This document shows, one piece after another, positions 37,727-50,371 of a stretch of DNA of 64,000 nucleotides. Source of the stretch: Botrytis cinerea B05.10 (lineage: Eukaryota > Ascomycota > Leotiomycetes > Helotiales > Sclerotiniaceae); assembly GCF_000143535.2 (NCBI RefSeq), contig NC_037310.1, forward strand, positions 2,170,001-2,234,000. Reading direction: 5' to 3'. The notes below the pieces were generated by a model. That model ran no database searches and had not been told where the DNA came from. It was given only the letters and a program-made list of their open reading frames with translations. Positions within the stretch are counted from its first letter, which is position 1, and every line of letters begins with the position of its first letter. The position numbers and the translations under genes were made by a program.

Positions 37727-39174
37727 GGGCACTGAGCCTCACTCAAAGAAGCTCCAATTTTCATACTTCTTTTTTCTTGGCTTTTATGACGCCCTGAGCG
37801 GATCCAAATTCAATTTCTTTACACGTGCAAGATTTTGATGCCAAAACAATTACCGAAATTCTCATACAAATTACAAGTGAGTCAGTGACGAAGAAAATGG
37901 GTCTTTCTCCCCCTTCCCTTCTTTCCAAAGAGTCTCCAAACTAATCCCTCGAATCCGAAAAATAGCAAACAAAACTACTCCAAAGAGTCAGTTACATATT
38001 TTGCTTCCCTTTCCAAAATCTCAGGGTCCTAAAATCCTTGGTACAGTGGACCCTTTCTTTCCCTATTTTAGCACCGAGCTGCCACGCTTGCCATGCTTGC
38101 CACACTTGCCCGAGCTACCCAGAGTTCTTAGATATTTCCACACTATACCTTAACCGGCCGCACTCTCTTCCGCATCTCCATAAATAAGGCTCGCTTACGA
38201 GTCGGCCGGCGCTTCGGATCTTTTGCACGTACGAAGGATATACGAAAGAATATCTGGATGCTGTAGATCTGCCGGTATATTCTTTCATCAGCTGCGGTGC
38301 GGGCTCTTCGACTTGATTACCTCACCGCATGAGTGTCCCGTGGTGTATATCAATCCTAATATACATTTGTCAGGAGGAATAGAGAGTTTGAGAGGACACT
38401 TGCTTCTTTTCAAAAAATATCTGCTAGTTTTATGTTGCGGATATGGATGGTGAAGGGATACTATCATTTGCTAGTCTACTATCAACGATATCAGATCCTC
38501 TCTCCATCTCCACCTCTATGTCCATCTTCATCTTCACCTCTACATCTCATAACATACTATACCGCTACATCTCCTAGCCCAACAAACGAATCCCCATCCT
38601 GACCCAACAGCCTCTCGACATCTATCTCCTACAACAGTCCATTACCATCCCAAACCACACCATACCATACACACCACACCACAACACACTACAACACACC
38701 ATACCGATTCCCCGAATACCACCCACCCACCTACCAACCCACACATCTTCCCAATTTTCACAACAACAGCCCTATCCCAATCCAAATCTACCACCGCACC
38801 ATTCCCTCTCACCCTCTCCTCTGCTCTCCTCACCTCCCCCCCCCCGTTCTTCCCTCCCCCCGCAACACCCAAAAATCCCAGCATATAATATGAATCCCCG
38901 TACACATCCCAGCATCGCATTTTACCATTTTACCATTTTACCATTCTCCATTTTACTTTTCGCCTCTTTGTCTTTTTCCCTTGCCTTTTCGCCTCGTCTT
39001 GCGTGTTCCTTCTTTGCTTGTTTATCGATCTGAAATCTGAGAACCAAAAAAAAAAAAAAAAAACACACACACAGATGTCAGAATCGGAAATCTGGAAATC
39101 AGACAAAAATGGAGATTGAGAATCAGAGATGTGTGTATTGTGTTGTGTTGAATAATATGTGATACCATAATACA

Positions 39175-39202
39175 GCACAGCACAGCACAGCACAGCACAG
39201 CA
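39175..39202. repeat. Pentanucleotide repeat (CAGCA)n
   Basis: About six copies of ACAGC in tandem, non-coding. Confidence 0.9.
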
Positions 39203-39697
39203 TAACAACATTCCCCTCCCTCTCTTTCAGATATCAGATAAACTACAAAGCTACAAAAAAATAAATCCTGATTCCGATCTTGAGAAGCACAAATCCCCAT
39301 GCCACGGAGGGGGAAGTACCAAGTCCAACGATCGATCCATCCATCCACACACATATTCCATCAGCAAACCTCGCCAAAATTCAGCTCACCGGTGATGGAT
39401 GTGATGCTTTGAGATTAACAATTCACAATCAACCCGCTCCCCTTCCCAAAAACAAATATATATATAAAAAAAATTAACCCCATCTATCTCACCTAAATAA
39501 AAACAAAAGACATTCATTCCCAATCCATCAATCCATCACTTCTGTATAGTTACATTTTATACATATCAAAATACACACACATATATATATATATTAACTC
39601 TTCCATACCAATCAGTATGTTATGTTACGTTATATTAAATTGTATTATATTACCCAACTATCTATCTATCCCATGTAATTAGTATATATATATACCC

Positions 39698-39720
39698 AGC
39701 CAGCCAGCCAGCCAGCCAGC
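39698..39720. repeat. Tetranucleotide repeat (CCAG)n
   Basis: Five to six copies of CCAG. Confidence 0.9.
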
Positions 39721-40620
39721 ACTTACTCACATTATAATAAAGACAAGAAGCCAAGAAGCCAAGTCCACATAAATCTCCATCTCATCACCAACCCATCCCC
39801 ATCCATCCATCATCGATCCAAGGCCCCAGAAGAGAAAAAATCTAAAGACATTCAGCTTCTCTGGTTTCTGTGATATTGATAAATGGTATGTATACACACA
39901 GATATTACAATTTCCAGAATGTTTCTTGATATTTGCTCTCATCCCATCCCATCCCATCTCACTCACATCTCCATTCCCCCTCCCCATCCATCCACAAAAC
40001 ACATAATCATTTCCAAATAATAACTTTTTAGAATTAATATCTCAGTATTTCTACATACCTAACCTAACCTACATACATACACATATACACAAAGGCCTTC
40101 CTCCCTTCCCTCCTTCCCTCCTTCCCTCCTTTCTTTCACACCCACCCTCGCCTCATTAATCCCCACCACCTCAATCCAGTCCAGTCCAGCCAAACCAAAC
40201 CAAACCAAAACCAAGGCAAAGCAAAGAAGCGAAGCAGCCACCACAACTTAAACTCAACCCCAGCAGCCATAGATCAATCAATCAGCCTACACACACATTC
40301 CTTCTCTGTGAGATTTTCAAATGATCATCTCAATAATTAGTTCCTTATCCACCACTATTGTCTTTCCCTGATATCTTTCTACAAACCTCCTATCTTCTGC
40401 TCAATCTCTCGAGTAACAAAAAAAATCTCACCAAACCCCACCGAAACCTCAGAGAAAAGGAATAAAGAATATCTAAATCCCAAAACAAATATGCCAGTGG
40501 TATCTCTCAGTCAAAAGAATAACGCCAACCATCTTATCCCGTCTCCTGTCATAGATTCATAATTACTTCCCGTCATCCATAGATCCCATCTTTCTCTCTA
40601 TTGAAAAGAGCCAACCTCCG

Positions 40621-43600
40621 CTATCTCCGAGGCAGATTATTTGCTCCAAACCTTGGTCCACCTCCACTTGCCAAACTTTGTCTTACAATCATCTCGGCCG
40701 CTGCAGCCGCGGCCAATCTCTCCTTCTGCCTACTCCTATCCCTCAAATAAGCCGTTGCCTCCGGTCTCATTCTTAAAATTCTCAAAATCATATCATCACT
40801 CGGATCTGCCTGTGCCTGTTTCCTCTTTTCCTCCTTGGCCTTTTTCATAGTTCCCAAATTTCGGCTCAACATGATACTCTTACTCCTGCGCATAGAAGTC
40901 GAGCCCATGAGACCTCCAAAAGAAGCACCGAGGGTAGCAGGCGCCGAAAGACGATTGCGTTGTTGTTGAGCACGTTGAGCGGTTGCAGTGGCCATTCGTT
41001 CCGAGGTGCGGATGAGGTTGTCGGTGGTATCAAAGTAGAAGAAATTGAGTGAGGCGAGTTCGTGATATTTAGGGGACTTAAGGACATCGGCGGGCACTCC
41101 CATTGCTTCGCCAGTTTGCTCATCCCGAGCATGAAAGAATTCAAATAGAAGTTCGAGCCATTTGAAAACAATGTCCATTTCTTGTTGTGTGAGAGGTCTT
41201 TGAGTAGATGGCTTGTCTGAGAGAGGTGGAACTAGGAGACTCTCGAGGGCGATGAGAACTTCCTTCCACAGTCGAGTCATCACCATAATCATGGATGCAT
41301 CTGTTAGAGTCTGCTTCATAATGGCGAAATTCTCATCAAAGTAATTGAACAACGGCTTCAAAGCGTTCTCGACGTCTTGGGGGGTTAACGTTGGAGCTAT
41401 GGATTGTCTGTTCTTCCAGAGACTAGTTACCGATGCTACTGAAATGCCTCGAGATAGCAAGCCCCTCAGGGCTTCATGCGAAAGACTACTATTAATATAT
41501 TGCGAGAGCTATGATCGTCAGTCTATGCTATGGAGTTGGAGAACTGTTAATGAATTTAAACGTACCTTATCCGTGATCTTACGCGTCATATCTCTTTCAG
41601 TTCTTTTTAGCAATCGAAATGCCTTACCAAAATAGAATTGGATATCATCACGTTCTCCCTCCATACTGACACGCAATAACAAACGACCTTGAGTATCAAG
41701 GTTGAGCCAGTACTCACGAGGCATATAGTCGCTGAAGTGAGCTGGATCCAATTTCAAAGAAGTTCTTCCCACGTAATCATGGTCACCAAATGTATCCCAG
41801 TCCCAAACTGTCGCAATAATGTTTAATGGACCTTGTACTGTTATATCCACGGACTCATCCCACCGAGGATTGAGACTTCTCATTACGACTCGAGTCTTGG
41901 CTAAGCGCTTCTGATATTCGTCACCGAGAACGACATATGGATCGCTAGTGCCGTTAGGGTCACAAGCCTTGAGATCTTCGCCCTCCACAATTTTGATGGT
42001 AAATACATATTTCGCAGTTCTTCTCTTCTTCTCTACCGGTGGTGCGTTTTTAGCAAGAAGATCTGCACATGCATCGACATTTATTGTCTTTTCAAGTGCA
42101 TCAAGTTGCTGCACGGCATATTCAATGTTGTTGAGCTTAACAAATGACTGTAATTTTGCATTAGATATGACCTTCCACATTTGCATGAATTCAACTTACT
42201 TCAGGGTAGAATTGGAAAGGCTCTATCTTCTCCTTGTTATTCCAAGCCTCTTTGGCCAATTGCATCCACTTCTCCTGTTTGGATTGTGACGCAGCCGCTT
42301 CTTGCGCGGGAGACAGTCTGTCCATCTCTTTCGAGAACTTTTGCTCGATGACTTCGCAATATCTCGCCAATCCAATGCCAAAGGATTTCGATAAAGCTGT
42401 CATGAATTTGGCGTGCTGGATCGCGTCGGCCCAATTGAGTTGGAATACCTGATCAGCCATTTGATTGAAGAGACGGAATATATCAATGATTGACACACTA
42501 TGACGCTCATCATCTGATGGGATTTGGTCAGGATGATCCATGCGAACCTGAAATTGATCTTGTTTGATAGCTTGGTCAACAAGATCTACCGTTTTCGCAT
42601 CAGCACTGCGAATCCAGCGCCAAACAAAGTCAGCAAGCAAATTTTCTATATTGAAAGCGAAGGATCTACTTGGTAGAACGTCATGATGAATACTGCGGAT
42701 CTCTACAAGCTCCTTATACAGATCAAACCCATCTTGTAGAGGGACTTCGCTTTCGTTGGTATGTGCTACGTGTAAGATTCTCTGGATCAAATCATTCGCA
42801 TCATCCTCAAAGCTGGGAAACATCGTCTCGACAAGGATTGTTAGAGGATTGACACCCATAATTTCGGGATTTTTCCGATATCTTTTCTGAATTCGCTCAC
42901 ATAATTTTACGACAGATTTCCCCAGCTGAACAACATGGAAAAATTCCCATTCCTCTTGATTTTGAGGAACCTCTGCTTCAAGATATTCCCTGTACACTTC
43001 TGCCGCTTTAGATTTAAGACCCTCAACCAACTGTTCGACATAAGCGTCGTAGCCGCCAGGGCTTGTTGAGAATAAGGGGTCATTTTTGATATGAGTTTCT
43101 AAGATGAGCAGGACTGGGCCAGGAGAAGGCGGCTTAGCCTCATAGCAATGCTGTAGAAGATCGTATAGATCCCGGAGAAGTGCATCATGTAGACTCGTCA
43201 AAGTTTGACGGTATAAAGCAAAATCATGTATCGTCCATTCATTTTGATCGAAAGAAGACAGGCTCGCAGAATGTGTATGCGTATTTGCACGTTTAGTTTC
43301 CAAAGACGATGGTGGATTCTTGATAAACTCAAAGGCGCTATCAAGCTCATCAAGCCCAATCTCCTGGTCTAAGAATTTTTGGCTTGCGACATCTAAGAAC
43401 AAAACGAACCTTGAGATCTGTGGGATTCTCCAGCGAACACACAATTCAGTCAATAGTTCTAGAGACGGCTTGCTAAGAGGCTGAGACTCGGCGCCATCAG
43501 CTTGAGCATGGATCTGGTCATAGGTCATGGCATAAGTCAAGATTGTTCGATAGTATGCTCGTGTATCTGTCGGTATAAATGTATATGTAGACTCTTCCAG

Positions 43601-44836
43601 AAATATCTTCGAGGGTTCCTCGTCCTCCAGGTACAATGAAGACATATCTGCAGGTTGTTCGAAATTGTAGCCAGAGCCTCCATCTATGGGGCTTGTGATA
43701 GCTATAGACTTAGCTAAGTCTGCATATGCTTGATCCTCAGCACCTGAAGTGGTCGTGGAAAGTGGTGGGAGTGGTGGGAGAGTTCTATTCTTGCCTGTCG
43801 AGGCCTTGACAAGATCTGGCCTAGCTTGAAGTATTTCAGAAATCATGGCCGAAAGTTCTGGTATTTCTGACCTCTTCCATGTCTGGTATCCCTCATCAAC
43901 GTCAAAATCCTCGCTTCGCAGCGTTCGTTTAGTGTTTGCATTCAAGCAATGCTGGTAAGATTTCAGATCATCGAGCGCTGCGGACTCCGTCCAGATACTT
44001 TTATTCAAGTCAATGTCTGTTTGAACTTCCGAATTACTCATACCAAATATTCTTCCAACAACCTGTGCCATAGGCATATCTTTAACATCGTAGCTTACTG
44101 GTGCGGTCACTTCAATGGAATGCCCACCGCCAGGTGCAGTGGAAGAGTTGACGTATAGATCTTGCGAGTTCGTCAATAGCTTGTTCTCCAAGGTTGATAG
44201 ACGACTCATCAGCTCGGGTCGATCTTTGTCTTTGTCAAGATCCTTGAGAGTTGCACTAATCAGTCTTATGAACAGAGCCACATGGCGATCCACGAGACTT
44301 TTCCACGATTCATCATCCGCCGCCTTGCCCTTTTGTAAAGATTTAGTGGTGTTGGAGTAGAATATCAAAACCAAGTCTTCAACACGTCTCTCTTTATCCA
44401 TACGCTTTCGAAAGCCTGGTTCTGTAAGAGCTGTATAGGCCTCTGCGAAGGTTCTTTTGACAACTGGTTCTTTGTATTCCGGACGCCTTTCAGTCCCTGT
44501 CAAGACTCCTTGCAAGCGCTTCTCTAACTGCGACATAAATCCATGGGGGAATTTGGTTTTTGTATCCTTCATAAGAGAAAAATCCTGCATCAACTCTCCT
44601 ATCATGACGCTCTTCCTTGAAATAATCTTTCTCTCTGCGGGGACATATTGTTTGGTCTTTCGTCGCGGTTGGAGAAGGTGGTGCAAGTATGCAACCCTGA
44701 GGGCGAATGTATATGCATCGGTATACCCAATAGCTTTCGGTCGTGATCGAGAGCTATTTCGAGATATGGACATGCGCTCACTATTTGCCAGACTGTTCAC
44801 CCGTCGGTTGGGGCGAGGTCGAGAGGCGGACGACAT
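40621..44836 (-). CDS. C2 and Munc13-homology (MUN) domain protein, Git1-like
   Basis: Three exons: 44836..42200, 42147..41566 and 41508..40621, giving 1368 residues. The reading frame is open to 44953, but the first ATG is at 44836. A long helical N-terminal region (~ residues 1-870) fits the Munc13 homology segments. A C2 domain follows at about 915-1045 with the strand VFTIKIVEGEDLKA, Ca-binding-loop residues DPNGTSDPYV and the second loop WDWDTFGDHDYVG. The second MUN half lies at ~1075-1260, with PLFNYFDENF and HARDEQTGEA blocks. The C-terminus is basic and Ala/Arg-rich. In Schizosaccharomyces pombe the family member Git1 activates adenylate cyclase in glucose signalling. In animals MUN proteins prime vesicle fusion. 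Which applies here is not settled. No transmembrane segment is present. Confidence 0.88.
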
Positions 44837-46416
44837 CTTGTCTTCTAAGAGGGCAGTTATGCGACAGAGAGACAGAGAGGAAGGGAGATGTGAGGGGGAG
44901 GATACCACGTCTTCGTTCAATGTCCTGGGGAAACCAGATTTATCTTTTCCCAATGTTTAAATATGCGATTTCAGACAGTAGGACTCTCTGATTGTGTGTG
45001 ATGGCTGTAAGAACATTAATATATCTTGGCAGTGAAATGCGATAGTCAATTCAAACCGGCACAGGACGAATGAAGTATGAGGTAACAAGGTAACTTTTTT
45101 TTATGGCAAATGTCCAGGAGAGGCGTAACAGGTAACGAACGGTCGGCCAAATGCCAGCCAGCCTCAAGCAACGGGGAGGATTCAGGACTGGCGATTAGGA
45201 GAGAATCTTAAGCTCCAGGGGTCGCTAATCTGGCAATCTATCTTTCCAGGGTGTCAGATGCTCTTTAAATTGATCGGGTGAGTGTGCGTGGTCTGGTCGC
45301 GCTGCTTATGTTTTTGGAGGTCTTGTCTTGAGACAAGCACAAGTTCCAAGTTTGTTTCTTGGAAGTGGTGTGTGCACTTGTGCCGACCCAGAACTTGATG
45401 CTGATGTTTGCTTATGATTCTGTCGCAGTGAAAGGAGGTATTCACATATGTCGATACACGTCCATGTACGTCAAAGAAACTTTGGATGGGCAATGGGAGG
45501 GAGGAGGGGGATTGAGAAAGATGCAGAATCGGATGATGTTTTGTTATTCCACAACCCCCTACATTGATATGGAAAAAACAAATACTCTGAAACTCCGTAT
45601 TTTTCCATAGCAATCTGCCTGTCTATCTATTTGATGGAACCTCATCCCTTTTCTTATGAGGATTCCCAAGTTCTTGCGAGGATAATCTATGCTGTCAATC
45701 AAACTCTGTACGAAGCCTGACGCAGTACCTGCCAAGGATAGATGAGGATACATAGAGGACGTTTGCGTGAGAATGGCTCTCCTGTTATCCATACGACATA
45801 ACTCTGAGTGCCTTCTATGCTTGACATACTCAGGTGTTCAGTGGAGACTCGATGCTAGATAGTAGATAGGGAAAACTCTATGGTGCCCGGGTCGCGAGCG
45901 GCACACAACAATAACAATCATACCTAGGTAATGTCCACCCACATGCACTAGCTGTTAGCACTGCTCTTTAGTACGGAGGGAGATGTTCGTGCCTGAAAAT
46001 CATCCGTGAGGCATCAACACGAGTGGCTGATGAGTGGGATGCCGCAATTGGCTGCAGCCACCGACCACCGACCACCGACCACCGACCACCAAGCACCAAG
46101 CACCAAGCACCAAACGTCCTACCAAAGCACCTGCTCATAAGGTTCCTTGTGTCGCTCTGGATACGAACGTCAACCTAATACTACCTGCCTACCTACTTGA
46201 CTACCTTAAATAATTCAATCCTCCCCCTTCAAAAGACAAAAACTGCCAACAAAGGATAATGGTTTGATCGCAGAGACTCGCTTCATTCTACAATCTATTT
46301 ACATGTCATCCAAAGGATGCTGTCTGTCCATACGAAGGGGAAAGTACTACTCACTGCCATCACCGTGAACGATTCTATATACAACCCACCTCCTCAGATC
46401 TCCATACCGCAACGCA
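44837..46416. other. Intergenic, divergent promoter region
   Basis: About 1.6 kb between two divergent genes (C2-MUN and F-box), so both promoters lie here. A short tandem repeat at 46057-46112 is listed separately. Frames at 45254..45613 and 45559..45792 are unrecognised and are not called. Confidence 0.6.
46057..46112. repeat. Tandem heptamer repeats (CCACCGA)n then (CCAAGCA)n
   Basis: Four to five copies of a CCACCGA unit switch to three or four copies of a CCAAGCA unit. This is a compound array upstream of the F-box gene. Confidence 0.85.
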
Positions 46417-49400
46417 ATGACAGCCCACCTTCCTCCTCCTGATCCCCAACTCGATGATATTGTATCACAATCCGATGAATCTTCCCCTTCATGTCCAAAA
46501 ACTTCCGCCGCTGCGCAATCATTTGATAGTTCCTTGTTACATGATATTATTGCTTCCGGTAGTGCGATGGCTACACCACCAACATCCGGAAAGGCTGACG
46601 AGGCTATGATCGATGCGAGATCGAAAATCGCCAGTCTACTGCCAAAGGATAAAGCACAAGAATGGTCTGCTGTAGTGGAGAAAAGGAATGGGCCTCTTCG
46701 ACTGTTGGATCTACCTATGGATGTTCTCAAAGAAATTGTGAAGGAGGTAGACTATTGATTCACCTTTCAGCCGTCTCATTCAAAGCTGATGGAACATTTA
46801 GGTTACCCATACCAATGACTTAACTTCTCTGGCCCTCACCCATTCTGCTCTGCATAATTTAGCAATACCCTATATATATTCGCGGTTTGATATCGTCTGG
46901 CCCGATGCACATGCTACGTCTGACCCGAGGACCGGAGTCGATGCGCTTACCTATGGACTTTCCACTCTCTGCATGGGCAACGCCTTCACGAACTCAAATC
47001 CAACACAATCTTTTGTTTGTAAACATTGCGGAACAGACAATTCTATAGATTGCAGCCATGAAGCCAGACCAGAGCCATCTAGCTTCCCTAGGCGAGTCGG
47101 TAATGAATATCCACAGTTTACTAGAAAGTTTTCCCTTGGAAACGGACCTACCGACTGGGTACAAGAATATCTTATAACTAAAGAAAGTGGGAAGATGTTA
47201 GGCACGCTTGTTGCGTTGGCCGTGGCTAGAATGATAAATCTAGAAACATTTGTTTGGGATATGCCAACAGGGGTGTTAAGGGACGTCTGGCTTGCTCTAT
47301 CCTCTTTACAATACAAGAGCCCAAAACAAGAATGTCGCCTAGAACGTGTTTGGGTCAGGTGGCATGATAATACTGACGCTATTCACATGTCATCAACACA
47401 AAACCCAACCTCCTCAGCCACTACTACAAATCAGATGTTAGCTGGGAAGACAATGACTTCGATAGGCTGGTTACTGCCATCCGGTTCTTCGATAATTTCG
47501 TCGCCTCCCATACAAACCATGGCATATTCACAAGGCCGTGTGGAGTATCCTACACTTAGCGTACTTCCACCATTGCAGAGCTTGTCTGTGTTGGATATTG
47601 ATGAATTAGATTATCTAGACGAGATGAGTGTCTTGATAGCGCGGTCGAAAGATAAACTTCGGGAACTCCGTGTTGGCATTTCCGCGAAGGCCACCCACCG
47701 CGACTTTGCTCTTCCATGGGACGGACCTGAGCTCCAACAGGTTGATCACGAAGCAAAGTGGCCCGGTGCCAGTAAGATTGGCGAGCGAAGATTGGGTGGG
47801 GTACTAGGTACCATTCTGGGTCGCATCTTCGATATCCGAAATAAACGAAGGATAAAAAGTGAGAGGACAAAGGGTCCCAAACTTGGTTCTTTCATGGCGA
47901 ATAACCAGGTGCAAGCCCAACAAAGTAGCATCGACGCCGGGGAGAATTTACTTCCCGAAATAGCCGGGAATGATCATACGGATCCAAGTTGGATCGATAA
48001 AGATCTTCCAGCAGCGTCAGGTGGACTAAATCCACAGGGAGTGGAATTCAATATCGAAGCAGAGTCCGTTTCAGAAAATGTTGATCCTGGCCATGAAGAT
48101 TTACTGTCGAGTACTCTATTATCGCCTCACTCTGATATGGATTCGCTTACTGCGCTGATATCCGAACATCAACTGACCTCGGATAACGATACTACAGTCA
48201 ATGACATACTACAACCACCTGTACCTTCCGATATACCTGCAGAACCTCCTTTGCGACGTTCTCAATCGTCGAATAGAAAACAAGCCCACTTTTCGGAGAT
48301 TTTCCCCGCTGGTAGAGACAGACTTGAGGGAAAGCTACGTCTTCAAACATTGGAACTGGAGAGAGTTCCTTTATCTGTTTATGTACTGCATAGAGCTTTC
48401 GATTGGTCAGTTCTGACCAATTTGACGATTCTCGACTGTCCACACCACGATAAGCTTTGGTCCATACTCAAAAAGCATTTCGCGCCTTCGCCATTAGGTA
48501 ATCATACCTCCACAAAGCACAGCACACAAATGATATATCATCTAAATCTTAAAAAGATTCATACTGATGCAGCATCTCCTTCTCTAATATCCTTTCTGAA
48601 AGAAACATTGGCACCAAACACTTTAGAAACACTATTCTTACAAGATAGAAAACGAGCACTAAACTCGTCGGTGACAATCGTAAGCTTAATATGTGAGAGT
48701 ATGTAGTAGAGTGCTGACGCGACCATAGGATTCCATCTACCGGGGCCCACTCAAGAGACATCGTGCTAGTCTTAGAAAGCTGTTATTGGATAGCTCCGAA
48801 AGACCCCCAAGGAATGTGAATAGTACAGTCGAATCCTCCAAATGGAAAGCCTGGATGCCCAACCGTGATGTCTTGAATTTCATCACTAGTGGCCGGATGA
48901 GCAATCTCCGCGAACTAAGTATTGCAATTGATTATAAAGACTGGGTAAGTGTTCCGAAAATCACCCTTTGACGTATATTTCGATGCTCGTCAACAAGAAA
49001 TCACTTCATTATTGTTGCAATATCTAATAATGGCCAGCATCACTTTCTTCAACGTCTCCCTCAAGTACCCCATCTCCGCTCTCTCAGTGTTCCTTTCATC
49101 GCCGATCACATCACACCCGCATTCGACCCTAAAGAACTCGCTCATCAGATTCTCGACGTGATTTTCCTCCGCCCAGAAGTTGAACTTTGCTACGTAGGCA
49201 TATCGCATAAATGTTTTGAGATACTCGAAAATCGCCCTCATGAGGAACCATTACTTTCTTCGCCTGATCCCCATACATCAGCTGCAAACGGCGGACCTGT
49301 AACCGATGATGAAGAGGATGAGGATGATGATGGGAGTGAGGATGATGACGATGATGAAGGGGACGAAGAAGACGATAATGGGACGGCTATCGCCCCTATT

Positions 49401-49586
49401 GATCCAGACGAAACAGAGGATGAGCTATCAGATGGTGATGAACATGACGACGGTGAGAGCGACGAGGATAGTTGGGATGGGGCGAGTGATTGTGATGGTA
49501 ATGGGAAGGTGAGGTTGAGGCTAAGGGAAATTCTGTTTTATGATGATAAGGTTGCAATATTTAAAGCAAGGCATGGTAGACTTTGA
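46417..49586 (+). CDS. F-box protein, long, with acidic C-terminus
   Basis: Four exons: 46417..46746, 46802..48679, 48729..48944 and 49038..49586, giving 990 residues. The F-box-like motif is LRLLDLPMDVLKEIVKEV near residues 94-111, running into THTNDLTSLALTHSALHNLA across intron 1. This is the usual Skp1-binding helix arrangement. Leucine-rich segments follow (for example LPPLQSLSVLDIDELDYL and LRLQTLELERVPLSVYVLH), as expected for LRR-type substrate receptors of SCF ubiquitin ligases. The last ~110 residues are strongly acidic, with long Asp/Glu runs. Introns are GT-AG. A zinc-binding-like CKHCG in exon 2 may hold a metal. The substrate is unknown. The length fits fungal F-box proteins of this layout. 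Confidence 0.88.
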
Positions 49587-50371
49587 AGGCGTGTGCTGTT
49601 TGCGAGGAGTATCATTTATTAACTCAGGGGAGCATGGAAATAGGGATAGGATAGGTCTTCACATGGGTTATTATGGGGCATTACGGAACGTTGATACGAT
49701 ATAATACGGAGAAGCGAACAGTTTATATACGTTTCTCTTTTTCCTTTGTTTGGGAGGGCATCACTTCAAAAGCTAAACTGCAATGAATTATAGGATGGGG
49801 CGGGTGGATGCTTTTTATATGGAGTATATCATGTAAACAGGCAGGCATGATTGCATGGGGGGATGGCCATTCGGTCAATTACGTTAGAAGATACCGGACA
49901 AAGCGACGAATCCAGGAATGGTACAGCGAATGAAATTCACTTCGTATTTTGAAATGCTTTTTGCTTTGAAAACATAGCAAGGGGGGGGGGGGGTTAAAGT
50001 TTGGCGAAAATGTCTATACTCTCTGTACGCGGCGTGAAATAAATACCATGATTTTCAGAGAAGAGGAAGAAGAAAATACTTTTAGGTCGACTTAAATTTT
50101 TGTTTTAAACGATGTTCAACTTTTGGGGCAGATTATGCTGATGAGCTGGCTGCACACACATGGAGAGCTATCGGAAATGATGTTTTTCGTCGGTATATTT
50201 TAATTTTTTCCTCCTACCATGTTTCTCGTCAGTTCTAACCCTTCATGAGAGAAGAGAATCTAGAACTACTGGTATATATTTTCCTGCCGAAAATCCAAAC
50301 ACATCAATCAAACTAAGAAAAAAAATAGGAAAAAGCCAGTCCAGAAAATGAAGCAACGAAACAAGACTATC
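49587..50371. other. Intergenic, converging 3' flanks
   Basis: About 785 bases between the F-box gene and the nitrate transporter, both ending here. It includes a 14-base G run at 49981-49994. No gene is seen. Confidence 0.7.
49980..49994. repeat. Poly-G homopolymer
   Basis: An unbroken G run of about 14 bases that may be mis-called in sequencing. Confidence 0.85.

Larger units (their letters stand above)
34579..40620. other. Long intergenic region, BOS1 promoter and C2-MUN gene 3' flank
   Basis: Six kilobases without an intact gene. Both flanking genes lie on the minus strand, so the left part is BOS1 upstream sequence and the right part is 3' flank. It is rich in simple repeats: TG-run at ~34757-34800, GGAACT-type units at ~35548-35600, TTTGGG-type units at ~35639-35675, homopurine and AC-rich tracts at 38460-40330, (CAGCA)n at 39175-39202 and (CCAG)n at 39698-39720. 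A possible broken secreted-protein gene is listed at 37296..37726. Confidence 0.6.
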
